Of a stretch of DNA of 64,000 nt, positions 1 through 8,564 are shown in pieces; the stretch's first letter is position 1; each line of letters opens with the position of its first letter. Under the pieces are notes generated by a model, which was given only the letters and a program-made list of their open reading frames with translations, had not been told where the DNA came from and made no database searches. Position numbers and translations under genes: made by a program. This DNA is from JAYUJH01 sp043765375 (GTDB lineage Bacteria > Pseudomonadota > Alphaproteobacteria > Rickettsiales > UBA998). The stretch spans positions 1 through 64,000 of the forward strand of contig JAYUJH010000017.1 of assembly GCA_043765375.1 (NCBI GenBank). Reading direction: 5' to 3'.

Positions 1-791
1 GTTGGCTCAACACCAACATTTTGCAATAATTCCACAGGATTATCGCACCAACTTTTAAGCGAACCCCTCAGCATTTTGCGCCTCTGCCCAAATGCTGCCC
101 CCAGAAACTTCTCTACCTCCACAAACTTCGCCTCAAATGCGGGTAACTTCTTTGGCACCAACCGCACAACTGCTGACATCACTTTTGGTGGCGGAGTAAA
201 TGCGCTCGGTGGCACTTCCATACATATTTCAACATCGCATAACCAACCACACAACACTGAAAGCCTGCCATAATCATCATCATTTGCACTTGCCGCAATC
301 CGCATAGCAACTTCTTGTTGCAACATCACCACCATGCTATCAATCTCTGATGCACCATGTTCATGAATTAACCGTAACCACCCAATTAATAATGGCGTCC
401 CAACGTTATATGGCAAATTAGCAATAATCGCCCTTGGAGTTGCCACTTGACGCATATCATATTTTAGTGCGTCCCCCTCAATAATCTCCAACCGCTCATC
501 ATGCGATTGCAACTCATGCAAAGCTGGAATTGCCCGCTCGTCCAACTCAATCACTGTGACGGATTTAGCATTTGTTGCAAGCAATGCTCTCGTCAACCCC
601 CCTGGGCCTGCGCCAATTTCTACAATATTCGCCCCCGACAAATCCCCACCATAGCGCACAATCTGCGCCAATAGCCCTGCATCAGTGAGGAAATGCTGCC
701 CCAGTTTTTTATTGGGGTGCAATTGATGCTTTTTAATCGTATCTTCAAGGGAAAGTAATTTATTAGGCGATAATATTTTCATGCGCATCAT
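1..791 (-). CDS. rsmA: 16S rRNA dimethyladenosine transferase RsmA (KsgA), 3' end cut by window
   Basis: Methylates two adjacent adenosines near the 3' end of 16S rRNA using SAM, late in small-subunit assembly. Translating the minus strand gives an uninterrupted RsmA-like protein. It has KLGQHFLTD near the N terminus, the SAM-binding motif VEIGAGPGGLT, an acidic ELDERA segment, the catalytic ANLPYNVGTPLL motif (NLPY), and PPSAFTPPPKV in the C-terminal half. The frame runs off the window at base 1 with only the last part of the C-terminal domain missing. Three in-frame ATGs (791, 788, 782) are possible starts and no Shine-Dalgarno sequence decides between them. The gene is divergent from nuoA across about 80 bases. 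Identity is very secure from the motifs; only the start is uncertain. Confidence 0.95.
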   Translation of the reverse strand, partial: MMRMKILSPNKLLSLEDTIKKHQLHPNKKLGQHFLTDAGLLAQIVRYGGDLSGANIVEIGAGPGGLTRALLATNAKSVTVIELDERAIPALHELQSHDERLEIIEGDALKYDMRQVATPRAIIANLPYNVGTPLLIGWLRLIHEHGASEIDSMVVMLQQEVAMRIAASANDDDYGRLSVLCGWLCDVEICMEVPPSAFTPPPKVMSAVVRLVPKKLPAFEAKFVEVEKFLGAAFGQRRKMLRGSLKSWCDNPVELLQNVGVEP

Positions 792-804
792 ATACAACAT
801 CTGC

Positions 805-833
805 TTGCGGATTGATATAATTTAGGTTATAAA
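805..833 (+). promoter_or_regulatory. Candidate promoter for nuoA-nuoB
   Basis: TTGCGG (805-810) and TATAAA (828-833) are separated by 17 bases and lie 37 bases before the nuoA ATG, in the gap between the divergent rsmA and nuoA genes. The spacing is ideal but the surrounding DNA is very AT-rich, so other hexamers (for example TATAAT at 816-821) are also possible. Confidence 0.35.
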
Positions 834-870
834 TATTGAATTAAATATATATAGAATTAATATTATAATT

Positions 871-1254
871 ATGAATGAAATAACCAGCGTAAATGAAGTA
901 GTATCATCATATTTTCCCATTTTAATATTCATAGGGGTGGCGATAGGAATAGCTTGCCTGATGGCATTTGCTCCCATGATAATTAACAAGCGCACCAATT
1001 ATGCTGAAAAACTTTCGCAATATGAGTGCGGATTTGCACCATTTAGCGATGCACGGGGCAAGTTTGATGTGCGATTTTATCTAGTGGCAATTTTGTTCAT
1101 CATTTTTGATTTGGAGGTGGCATTTCTTTTTCCATGGGCAATTTCACTCGGCAAAATTGGTGATGTTGGGTTTTGGTCAATGATGATATTTTTGGGAATA
1201 CTCACCATCGGCTTCATTTATGAATGGAAAAAAGGTGCGCTTGATTGGGAATAA
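871..1254 (+). CDS. nuoA: NADH-quinone oxidoreductase subunit A (NuoA)
   Basis: Small membrane subunit of respiratory complex I at the junction of the peripheral arm and membrane arm. The 127-residue protein has the family length and three transmembrane segments (about 15-36, 66-88, 95-115). It carries the conserved loop around YECGFAPF, where the cysteine lies near the quinone site, followed by KFDVRFYLVAILFIIFDLE. It ends EWKKGALDWE, as in other NuoA proteins. It is followed 77 bases later by nuoB in the same direction, the usual first two genes of the nuo operon. nuoC, normally next, is absent here, so this is a two-gene fragment of a dispersed operon. Confidence 0.97.
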   Translation: MNEITSVNEVVSSYFPILIFIGVAIGIACLMAFAPMIINKRTNYAEKLSQYECGFAPFSDARGKFDVRFYLVAILFIIFDLEVAFLFPWAISLGKIGDVGFWSMMIFLGILTIGFIYEWKKGALDWE

Positions 1255-1331
1255 TTTAACTAGAGATAATTTAATTGAAAATAATCTGCGGGAACAATCT
1301 GCGCAAATAATTGGATATATCGGAGTATGAA

Positions 1332-1886
1332 ATGCAACAAATAATAACTACTGATTTTAATATTGGGCAACCAGTGCTTGCAGGAATTGAGCAAGACGCT
1401 TTGCTCTCGCAAGTTACTCAAGAATTTGATGATAAAGGCTTTGTTGTCGCAAATCTTGATAAATTAGTTAATTGGGCGAGAACAGGCTCGCTTTGGCCAA
1501 TGACATTTGGTCTTGCTTGTTGCGCTGTGGAAATGATGCAAGCCGCCGCTAGCCGTTATGATATGGATAGGTTCGGCGTAGTGTTTCGCCCGTCACCTCG
1601 CCAAGCCGATGTGATGATTGTTGCTGGCACATTATGCAACAAAATGGCACCAGCTTTGCGCAAAGTTTATGACCAAATGGCAGAGCCTCGCTATGTTATT
1701 TCCATGGGAAGCTGCGCAAATGGCGGTGGTTATTATCACTATTCTTATTCGGTGGTGCGTGGTTGTGATAGGATTGTCCCCGTTGATGTTTATGTCCCCG
1801 GTTGTCCTCCAACGGCGGAAGCGTTAATTTATGGCATCTTAACTCTCAAGCGCAAAATTGAACGTACAGGAACGATTAGAAGGTGA
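1332..1886 (+). CDS. nuoB: NADH-quinone oxidoreductase subunit B (NuoB)
   Basis: Peripheral-arm subunit that carries the terminal 4Fe-4S cluster N2 next to the quinone site of complex I. From the ATG at 1332 the protein has 184 residues, with N2 ligands C63-C64 (in GLACCAVEMM), C128 (GSCANGGG) and C158 (VPGCPPT). That numbering nearly matches Escherichia coli. The reading frame is open upstream to a TTG at 1311, but the ATG at 1332 has GGAG at 1322-1325, six bases before it, so I take it as the start. nuoC would be expected downstream; instead there are 220 non-coding bases and then convergent bioA. Confidence 0.97.
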   Translation: MQQIITTDFNIGQPVLAGIEQDALLSQVTQEFDDKGFVVANLDKLVNWARTGSLWPMTFGLACCAVEMMQAAASRYDMDRFGVVFRPSPRQADVMIVAGTLCNKMAPALRKVYDQMAEPRYVISMGSCANGGGYYHYSYSVVRGCDRIVPVDVYVPGCPPTAEALIYGILTLKRKIERTGTIRR

Positions 1887-1928
1887 TTTGAAGGTTTTCA
1901 TTGGTTTTTTATAATATGTCACTCCAAC

Positions 1929-1960
1929 AAAAATCGGACTAAATAAAAATCAGACTAAAT
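1929..1960. repeat. 16-bp tandem duplication in nuoB-bioA spacer
   Basis: Two adjacent 16-base units (1929-1944 and 1945-1960) differ at one position. This is one of many 15-16 bp tandem duplications in the window. It lies between convergent genes and has no recognisable coding or terminator role. Confidence 0.7.
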
Positions 1961-2001
1961 AAAAACATGAGTGAGATAATGTAAATAAAATAATTATAAT
2001 T

Positions 2002-2025
2002 GATATCAGCCCCCGCTGGTATGAC
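2002..2025. repeat. REP-like palindrome, copy 1
   Basis: GATATCAGC, four-base loop CCCC, GCTGGTATGAC. The arms pair over eight positions with one G-T pair. Related copies occur at 15505-15529, 15562-15604 and 29543-29567, all in spacers and all built on a GATACCAGC/GCTGGTATGAC core. It lies in the spacer between convergent nuoB and bioA, so it could also act as a weak transcription end. Confidence 0.75.
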
Positions 2026-2106
2026 TGGTGGTGTATTTTATCCAATCATAAATTATAATACTAATATTTATAATACTAGTATGACAACCAAAACCCCGCC
2101 CGCATA

Positions 2107-3372
2107 TCAAACCTTGCGCACCTCATTAATCACCGCATCAATCAAAATATTTAGTTGTAATTCACTGATGGTGAAAGGGGGCATGATATATATGATGTCA
2201 CGGTAAGGACGCAACCAACAACCATGTTTCACCAATTCTTGCCGCATCGCAAATGGGTTGAAACCGCAATCATCACGCATTTGCACCACACCAATTGCAC
2301 CCCAAACCCGCACATCAACCACATTTTCATTATGTTTAAGCGGGCTTAACCCTTCACGCAATTGATTCTCAATCGCATTCACTTGCGCCAATCTCGGCTC
2401 ACTCGCAAATAATGAAATTGAAGCATTCGCCACCGCACATGCAAGCGGATTTGCCATGAAAGTAGGGCCGTGCATCAAGGCTTTGCTAATATCATCATCA
2501 TAAAATGCTTGATAAATATGCTCGCCCACAATTGTTGCTGCCAAACTCACCACCCCACCTGTTAAACCCTTGCCAACACACATAATATCAGGAGAAATAC
2601 CCGCTTGTTCGCAAGCAAACATTGTCCCCAACCTGCCAAAGCCTGTCATAATTTCATCAATAATCAACAACACATCAAGCTCTTTGCATAACACCGCCAT
2701 TTGCGCAAGCATCTCGGCAGGATAAAACCTCATTCCACCCGCTCCTTGCACTAACGGCTCCACAATTAGCGCAGCAACCTCACCTGCAATCGCTTTTAGT
2801 GCAACCGCAAATGAGGCAAAACTCGCAGCATCATAAGGCACGGGCAAAGCATGATGCGCTTGTATATTTGGTAAATACGCTTTGTGCATACCCCGCACAG
2901 GGTCACTCACTCCCATCGCCCCGAAACTATCACCATGATAGCCATGTTGCAAACATACGAACTTATTTTTATGCGCCTGCCCTATATTACTAAAATATTG
3001 CAATGCAATTTTCAGCGCAACTTCCACCGCCATTGAGCCAGAATCTGAGAAAAATACCCGCTGTAATCCAGTCAAACGAGCTAAACTAGTTGCCAATTCA
3101 TAAGCTGGTGCATGAGCCAACCCTGCGAACATCACATGTGGCATGATTTGCAATTGCTTCGTTGCTGCCGTAATTAATTCAGGGTGATTATGACCATGAC
3201 AAGCCGCCCACCATGAACTTATTCCATCAATTAATCGCCTGCCATCATGCAAAATAATTTCACAACCATCGGTGCTGGCAACGGCGAGCGGAGCAGGGGC
3301 AATTTTCGCCTGTGCATAAGGCTGCCAAACATTCGCCAAACCTCGTTCATACCAATCATTTGCATCATTCAT
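2107..3372 (-). CDS. bioA: Adenosylmethionine-8-amino-7-oxononanoate aminotransferase (BioA)
   Basis: PLP enzyme of biotin synthesis that moves an amino group from S-adenosylmethionine to KAPA, giving DAPA. At 421 residues it is a full-length class III aminotransferase. Visible signs are VWQPYAQ near the N terminus, the substrate-pocket segment GISSWWAACHGHNHP (51-65), D239 in DEIMTGFGR for the PLP pyridine nitrogen, and the Schiff-base K268 in VGKGLTGG. WQPY and SSWW favour BioA over ornithine or GABA aminotransferases. It is the last gene of a minus-strand run, starting 10 bases after the adenosine-deaminase fusion gene. No other bio gene lies in the window, so pathway completeness cannot be judged. 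Confidence 0.93.
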   Translation of the reverse strand: MNDANDWYERGLANVWQPYAQAKIAPAPLAVASTDGCEIILHDGRRLIDGISSWWAACHGHNHPELITAATKQLQIMPHVMFAGLAHAPAYELATSLARLTGLQRVFFSDSGSMAVEVALKIALQYFSNIGQAHKNKFVCLQHGYHGDSFGAMGVSDPVRGMHKAYLPNIQAHHALPVPYDAASFASFAVALKAIAGEVAALIVEPLVQGAGGMRFYPAEMLAQMAVLCKELDVLLIIDEIMTGFGRLGTMFACEQAGISPDIMCVGKGLTGGVVSLAATIVGEHIYQAFYDDDISKALMHGPTFMANPLACAVANASISLFASEPRLAQVNAIENQLREGLSPLKHNENVVDVRVWGAIGVVQMRDDCGFNPFAMRQELVKHGCWLRPYRDIIYIMPPFTISELQLNILIDAVINEVRKV

Positions 3373-3382
3373 GATTATATAT

Positions 3383-5674
3383 CTATCCTAATTTGTTGCA
3401 AACCCAATTGACCATTTCTGTTGCGCCGTTAAATATGTTCTCTGAAGGCAAAATGCGAGCCTTTTCACCAGATGCTCCCGCCACTCCAGCCATCACCGCA
3501 AATGATAACCCCAGATTTTGCGAACACAAGATAAAATCACGCGTGAATGCACTGCCACCAATATAAATCGCAACACCTTGATGCAATTTGAGCAGGTTAG
3601 TTATTTGCGTTGGCACACTCATTAATTCACCATGTAACGGCAAAATATGGTTAATATAACTCGCTATTAACGGCATGTTTTGCTGCCCCGAGAGCAATCC
3701 CACCACATCAAATATGGGTGAGTTTGGGTTGTTAGCATAATGTTTTGCTAGCGCATCTTCCAATATTTTACCAATCCCCTCTGGTTTAATCCGCCCGACA
3801 ACAAAAGCAACTTTATTGGCATCAAGCCTTTGCACTAATTCAGCAATTCCTGATTTGATTTCTGCCTTAGTTTTCTCATCAATCCTGCTCCAACTGCTAC
3901 CCGATGCACCAGCAATGAGGAGCGGAGTTTTACCTGCAAAATCAAAATTATGTTGATTATTGGAGATTTTTGCTTGAAATAATCGCATTTGCGCAATAAA
4001 GTTCTGTTCAGCATCATCATTTACATTATCCTTCTCGGCATAACCCTCCTCATTACCATAACCCTTCTCACCACAATAATGCGCATTAAAAGCGGCTCGC
4101 TTGCGCTTACCCAGTTGCAATTGATACTCAATATGAGTTGCCTCAGTTTGCATCATCAAGCTAATTTCTTTCGCACCAAGCCCCGAAAAAATCCCCGCAT
4201 TAAGCAATTGCGCTGCATCTGTTTGATATATCCCCCCGCCGTCAGACGCTAACACAAACGGAATACCAGCCTGCGCCCATTTGACAATTGGCAAATCAGT
4301 TGCGCAATCAATATTATTCATCGCAAGGTTTGAATCAGGGTTAAACTCCATAATCAGCAAGCCATTTTGCGCCAATTTCTGCGCAATCGCAATGCACGCA
4401 TCTGCATCGCCATAAGTTGCATGACCAACCCGAACACGAACGCCAAAAATCTCAGCAATTTGCAAAACTTCCAACACATTATCAGGATTTTTACCATTTT
4501 CTCCTGCATGAACCCGAATAATAAAATCATCAGCAATGATATTTTTTGTATCTTTTTGAGCAGCAGCAAATCTCGCAAAATGTGATAAAGCCCATGAGAA
4601 ATTGCGGGTTTTGTTTGCCTCATAACCCAAAAAATCCACCCCAACAATGTCAGGGTGCTGCGAGACAAACATCACCATTTTTAGCTGTGCCAAAATCTGT
4701 GAAGGTGGCAAGGAGCGTGGCAAACCAATCAATAATTTTAGCGTCATCCCCATTTTATGCGCCGCTTTTAATGCGGGCAGTGCCGCCGCCAACCAATCAG
4801 GGTTCAAGGCAGCAGTGACGGCAAGTTCAGCATATGCGACACCCGATGCTTGATAATCACATGCGATTTTGACAATGGTCGCTGCAATCAAATTGGGGTT
4901 TTTAGCAAGCGGATTGCGGAAACGATAAATCCGCCGTTCCAACTGATCAAAACTTATCACCTCATCAATTCCAATCTCCATGGCTTGTTGCAAAGCACCC
5001 AAATCTTGTGGGTTAAGCCCTGCAATCTCTATCGCCTCAACCATTTTGTTTGGCTGTTCACATTGCAACATATCTTGCGCAGCAGGAGAAAATGGCGTTG
5101 ATGCAATTGACGTTTTCGCATAATTTTGCGTATTAACCCCAATTAATTCCAGCAATTCAATAGGGTAAGCCGCCTTATATTCGCTAGCAATTGTCAACAA
5201 ATCGCCCGCTTTAATCTGCGAAGTTAAGTGCGTATGTAAATCTGTTTTGATGCTCCAATCTTTGCTGTTATCATCTTGCGGGTTGGGTGAATTAATACGA
5301 TTATACGGCGCAGCACAATTTTGTTGTTGCGCTAACATTCTCAATTCCATCACCCCAAGGCGCATATATGGTTTGGAGGTAATGATAATATTATGTGATT
5401 TCTCAATATGAAACGCAATTAAACTATGTTGCTTCAATCTTATCTGATAATTTTTTTCATAAATATTTGCAAAATCGCCTTTAATATCAACTATATCATC
5501 ACTAATAACCATTAAATTATCATATAAAAATTGTTTTAGCTTATTGTTTTTTAGTGCCGTGAAATCATATTCAACCCGCAATTCACTGCCTTCAATAACC
5601 ACAAAAAAAGGCAATTTGCCCGCCATATCTATGGTGTTTTGTCCCTGCTTATGCTCCTGCGCCAACTTTTGCAT
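3383..5674 (-). CDS. Adenosine-deaminase-like amidohydrolase with C-terminal Rossmann/SLOG-like domain
   Basis: 763 residues, about twice the length of a normal adenosine deaminase. Residues 1-120 match nothing I recognise. Residues 140-520 form an adenosine/AMP deaminase-type metal-dependent TIM barrel. H147 and H149 lie in TDLHTHL, the catalytic-type HAGE at 389-392, H418 in VGHATYGD, NPDSN at 445-449 and D478 in LASDGGG; the usual second Asp after D478 is Gly. After a charged, low-complexity linker (about 530-560), residues 583-763 form an alpha/beta domain. It has LLIAGASGSSW, VVGRIKPEGIGK, IYIGGSAFTRDF and GASGEKARILP, reminiscent of the SLOG/LOG nucleotide-binding fold; this is an inference. 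The gene lies 3 bases after ispH and 10 before bioA, in one operon. Deamination of a purine nucleoside or nucleotide is likely; the exact substrate is unknown. Confidence 0.75.
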   Translation of the reverse strand: MQKLAQEHKQGQNTIDMAGKLPFFVVIEGSELRVEYDFTALKNNKLKQFLYDNLMVISDDIVDIKGDFANIYEKNYQIRLKQHSLIAFHIEKSHNIIITSKPYMRLGVMELRMLAQQQNCAAPYNRINSPNPQDDNSKDWSIKTDLHTHLTSQIKAGDLLTIASEYKAAYPIELLELIGVNTQNYAKTSIASTPFSPAAQDMLQCEQPNKMVEAIEIAGLNPQDLGALQQAMEIGIDEVISFDQLERRIYRFRNPLAKNPNLIAATIVKIACDYQASGVAYAELAVTAALNPDWLAAALPALKAAHKMGMTLKLLIGLPRSLPPSQILAQLKMVMFVSQHPDIVGVDFLGYEANKTRNFSWALSHFARFAAAQKDTKNIIADDFIIRVHAGENGKNPDNVLEVLQIAEIFGVRVRVGHATYGDADACIAIAQKLAQNGLLIMEFNPDSNLAMNNIDCATDLPIVKWAQAGIPFVLASDGGGIYQTDAAQLLNAGIFSGLGAKEISLMMQTEATHIEYQLQLGKRKRAAFNAHYCGEKGYGNEEGYAEKDNVNDDAEQNFIAQMRLFQAKISNNQHNFDFAGKTPLLIAGASGSSWSRIDEKTKAEIKSGIAELVQRLDANKVAFVVGRIKPEGIGKILEDALAKHYANNPNSPIFDVVGLLSGQQNMPLIASYINHILPLHGELMSVPTQITNLLKLHQGVAIYIGGSAFTRDFILCSQNLGLSFAVMAGVAGASGEKARILPSENIFNGATEMVNWVCNKLG

Positions 5675-5677
5675 AAC

Positions 5678-6613
5678 TCACTCAACCAACATTTTCGGCA
5701 ATTTGAATGATACATTTTCTTGGCGATAAATTAATGGCATAACTTCATAAGGATTGACGATTTGCAATGCTTGCACCAATTCCTGTACCAATTTTTCAGG
5801 CGCAGATGCTCCAGCGGTGACGGCAATTCTCTTCTTATCCGCAAGCCATATTGGGTTCAAACCTCGCACATCATCAATCAAATGTGATTCCATACCCATT
5901 TCTTCTCCCAAATCTCGCAAACGATTGGAGTTGGAGCTATTAGTTGAGCCAATCACCAGCAGCAACTCCGCCTTGCCCTGCAATTGACGCACCGCATTTT
6001 GACGATTTTGCGTTGCATAACAAATATCACGCACATCAGGGCCAATAATGCTTGGAAAACGTGCAACCAACGCATCTATCATCACCCGAGTATCATCAAC
6101 ACTCAAAGTTGTTTGCGTTACATATGCCAGTGCATCAGGATTTTTGACCTGCAATTTTGCCACATCATCAAGCGTTCCCACCAGCAACATATCGCCTTTA
6201 ATCCGCCCCCTTGTGCCTTCCACTTCGGGGTGACCAGCATGACCAATCAGCACCACTTCCCGCCCTAGTTCCTCAAAGCGTTGCGCCTCCACATGGACTT
6301 TTGTTACTAGCGGGCAGGTTGCATCAATGAATGGCAATTCCCGCAATTTCGCCTCGCCTTCCACTTTTTCTGAAATCCCGTGAGCGGAAAATATAGTCAC
6401 TCCACCATCGGGTATTTCACTTAATTCACCCACGAATATAACACCACGTTGGCGCAAATCCTCCACCACATAGCGGTTATGAACAATCTCATGACGCACA
6501 TAAATAGGGGGGGCATATTTTTTGAGTGCCAGCTCCACAATTTGAATTGCCCGCTCCACTCCAGCGCAAAAGCCCCTTGGTTCACATAAATATAACTGAT
6601 ATTGCTTATTCAT
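5678..6613 (-). CDS. ispH: 4-hydroxy-3-methylbut-2-enyl diphosphate reductase (IspH)
   Basis: Last enzyme of the MEP isoprenoid pathway. It reduces HMBPP to IPP and DMAPP using a 4Fe-4S cluster. The 311-residue protein has the family length and all three cluster cysteines: C16 (EPRGFCAGV), C100 (DATCPLV) and C198 (ICYATQ). It also has SAHG (H78), GHPEVEGTRG and, near the end, TAGASAPE. The ATG at 6613 gives the expected N terminus. It is the first gene of the minus-strand operon with the deaminase fusion and bioA, and is divergent from the gene at 6780. A C7 run on the coding strand (6507-6513) encodes part of APPIYV. Confidence 0.97.
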   Translation of the reverse strand: MNKQYQLYLCEPRGFCAGVERAIQIVELALKKYAPPIYVRHEIVHNRYVVEDLRQRGVIFVGELSEIPDGGVTIFSAHGISEKVEGEAKLRELPFIDATCPLVTKVHVEAQRFEELGREVVLIGHAGHPEVEGTRGRIKGDMLLVGTLDDVAKLQVKNPDALAYVTQTTLSVDDTRVMIDALVARFPSIIGPDVRDICYATQNRQNAVRQLQGKAELLLVIGSTNSSNSNRLRDLGEEMGMESHLIDDVRGLNPIWLADKKRIAVTAGASAPEKLVQELVQALQIVNPYEVMPLIYRQENVSFKLPKMLVE

Positions 6614-6779
6614 AATTAATTTTTTATCATATAAGTTATGTAAATGCTATAGTGGATTATTGCGAAATAATCTGCTACATCATGTTTTTTTAGTGTTATA
6701 TTAATTGATGATAATCATAATGATATTTCAAAATCAAAACCGTCAACACCAACCCAATCCAACATAACGTATATATTTC

Positions 6780-7712
6780 ATGAATATTCCCAGTTTCATT
6801 ATCACCCTATTTATTGTTATTGTTGTTGTTATTGCACAAATATTCACATTTGGTGCATCTTTAGTCTATGCACAACAATATTATTATGCTGATGCGGCGC
6901 AGCAAACCAAAAAACAAGATTTTTACCTCAGCATTAAATCCACAAAACCAATCCCGTTTTATCAAAAAGATAGTGATAAGTCCGCTATAATTATGCAACT
7001 TCCACCAAATGCCGTTGCACTGGAATATGTTGGGTGCAAAGATTTGAAACAAGCCAAAAATGTTTATGTCAAGCGAACTCAAGGCAAAAGAGGCTGGTGT
7101 CAAATTATCTATCGGGGTGAATATGGTTGGGTGCAGAAGCAGTTTTTGCAAAAATATATAGTGCCAGAGCAACAAATATTTGATTGCACCCACAATGTTG
7201 GAGTTGTTGACCAATTTATATGTGATGATATTGATTTGCTCAAACTCGCCAAGCAATTAAACGATATTTACAACCATTCCGAGCAAAAGGCCAAAATTGC
7301 CAGCACTCGCCAGCGAGATTATCTGCGGGAATTGCAAAACTCGCAAAACTCGTGGAGCGTCAGCAGACAAAGTTGTTCCAATGGTGATTATTATCAAAAA
7401 CATGATTGTCTGATGCAAAGTTATAAAATCCGTATAACTTATCTGCAAACCAAATGGTTGCTTGCCCAAAATGCAGAATCAATTCGCTATATGTGCGGAC
7501 GGGATAATTTCATTATCACCAAGTTTTTAACTGAATTAATGCCAAGCGTTATGGTGCAAAATGATAAGCAACGCGAGGTCATGATTGATTATGTCGCTGA
7601 TATACAAACAAAATATTTTGGTGATAATGGACTATTTCTGCATGAAAATGGCGATGATGTTTCGCTAAAATGGCATAATCAACGCTATAATGTCGCTTGC
7701 AAACGTATTTGA
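6780..7712 (+). CDS. Secreted protein with SH3-like and LprI-like domains
   Basis: 310 residues. A hydrophobic N-terminal segment (about 5-33) ending in Ala-rich SLVYAQQ reads as a signal peptide. Residues about 45-125 look like a bacterial SH3 domain, with repeated short strands ending GEYGWVQKQFL and two Cys. Residues about 135-230 resemble the LprI/DUF1311 lysozyme-inhibitor fold: paired cysteines (FDCTH, FICDD), a long helical middle, and SCSNGDYYQKHDC. The last 80 residues have two more Cys and no match I recognise. A periplasmic or surface role, possibly binding wall fragments or lysozyme, is inference. It stands alone, divergent from ispH and convergent with surE. A second LprI-like gene is at 22485-22931. 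Confidence 0.6.
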   Translation: MNIPSFIITLFIVIVVVIAQIFTFGASLVYAQQYYYADAAQQTKKQDFYLSIKSTKPIPFYQKDSDKSAIIMQLPPNAVALEYVGCKDLKQAKNVYVKRTQGKRGWCQIIYRGEYGWVQKQFLQKYIVPEQQIFDCTHNVGVVDQFICDDIDLLKLAKQLNDIYNHSEQKAKIASTRQRDYLRELQNSQNSWSVSRQSCSNGDYYQKHDCLMQSYKIRITYLQTKWLLAQNAESIRYMCGRDNFIITKFLTELMPSVMVQNDKQREVMIDYVADIQTKYFGDNGLFLHENGDDVSLKWHNQRYNVACKRI

Positions 7713-7751
7713 TAGAGGACATTTGAACAATATATGACTTGACGAATTATG

Positions 7752-8558
7752 TTAATCCAAAACCCGCAAATGCTCATTCATTTGTGCAATCATCGCATAA
7801 TTAGTTAAATCCATAGAAATTGGAGTTATGACAATATGATTTTTCTCTATCGCCGCACAATCCGTATCCGCATCAAATGTTGCGTTGGAATAATCCGTCC
7901 CGCCTATCCAATAATAAGTTCTGCCCCGTGGATCTGTTCGCACATGCACCGCGTCACCAGATGCACGGCTACCTTGACGCACCACCTTAATTTCACGCAA
8001 TTGTTGCGCCTCACAATCTGGAATATTAACCGAAAGCAAACTACGCTCCCACCACTCAAACCCTTGCAATTGCTGCATCACCATGCTGATTGCTTGACGT
8101 GTTACTTCCCAATTTAGCGCATCATTATTCTTGCAAGCGACCACTCTTGAAAACGCAATCGCTGGAATACCAAGCAAAGTTGCCTCCATAGTTGCCGCAA
8201 TTGTGCCTGAATATGTCACATGTTCTGCCATATTATCACCATGATTCACGCCAGAAACCACCAGCGAAATTGGTTTATCCTTAGGAATTATCTCCTTCAC
8301 CGCCAACAACACACAATCAGTTGGTGTTCCATTAACGCTAAAAATCCGCTCACTTAATTGGTTCACCCGCAATGGTTGATGCAATGTAAGGGAATGTCCC
8401 GCCCCGCTTTGCTCATGCGCGGGTGCAACCACCCACACATCATCGCAAATTGTTTGCATCATCTCGGTTAGCACTTTAATTCCATCGGCATTAACGGAAT
8501 CATCATTTGAAATTAAAATCCGTGCATTACGAAGGTTAGTTGGAATTGTAAAAGACAT
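7752..8558 (-). CDS. surE: 5'/3'-nucleotidase SurE
   Basis: Metal-dependent phosphatase that removes phosphate from nucleoside 5'- and 3'-monophosphates. The 268-residue length fits. The metal-binding ISNDD (17-21) is at the N terminus, followed by VNADGI, then APAHEQSGAGHSLTL, VNGTPTDCV and SGVNHGDN, all SurE signatures. It starts six bases after the nuoF stop on the same strand, so it is probably transcribed from the nuoF promoter. It is convergent with the secreted LprI-like gene, with only 39 bases between stops and no clear hairpin terminator. Confidence 0.96.
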   Translation of the reverse strand: MSFTIPTNLRNARILISNDDSVNADGIKVLTEMMQTICDDVWVVAPAHEQSGAGHSLTLHQPLRVNQLSERIFSVNGTPTDCVLLAVKEIIPKDKPISLVVSGVNHGDNMAEHVTYSGTIAATMEATLLGIPAIAFSRVVACKNNDALNWEVTRQAISMVMQQLQGFEWWERSLLSVNIPDCEAQQLREIKVVRQGSRASGDAVHVRTDPRGRTYYWIGGTDYSNATFDADTDCAAIEKNHIVITPISMDLTNYAMIAQMNEHLRVLD

Positions 8559-8564
8559 TATCGT

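Noticed and set aside
1887..2106. Search for nuoC or a nuoC fragment after nuoB
   Set aside because: No open frame of useful length; the spacer holds only a tandem duplication and a REP-like palindrome.
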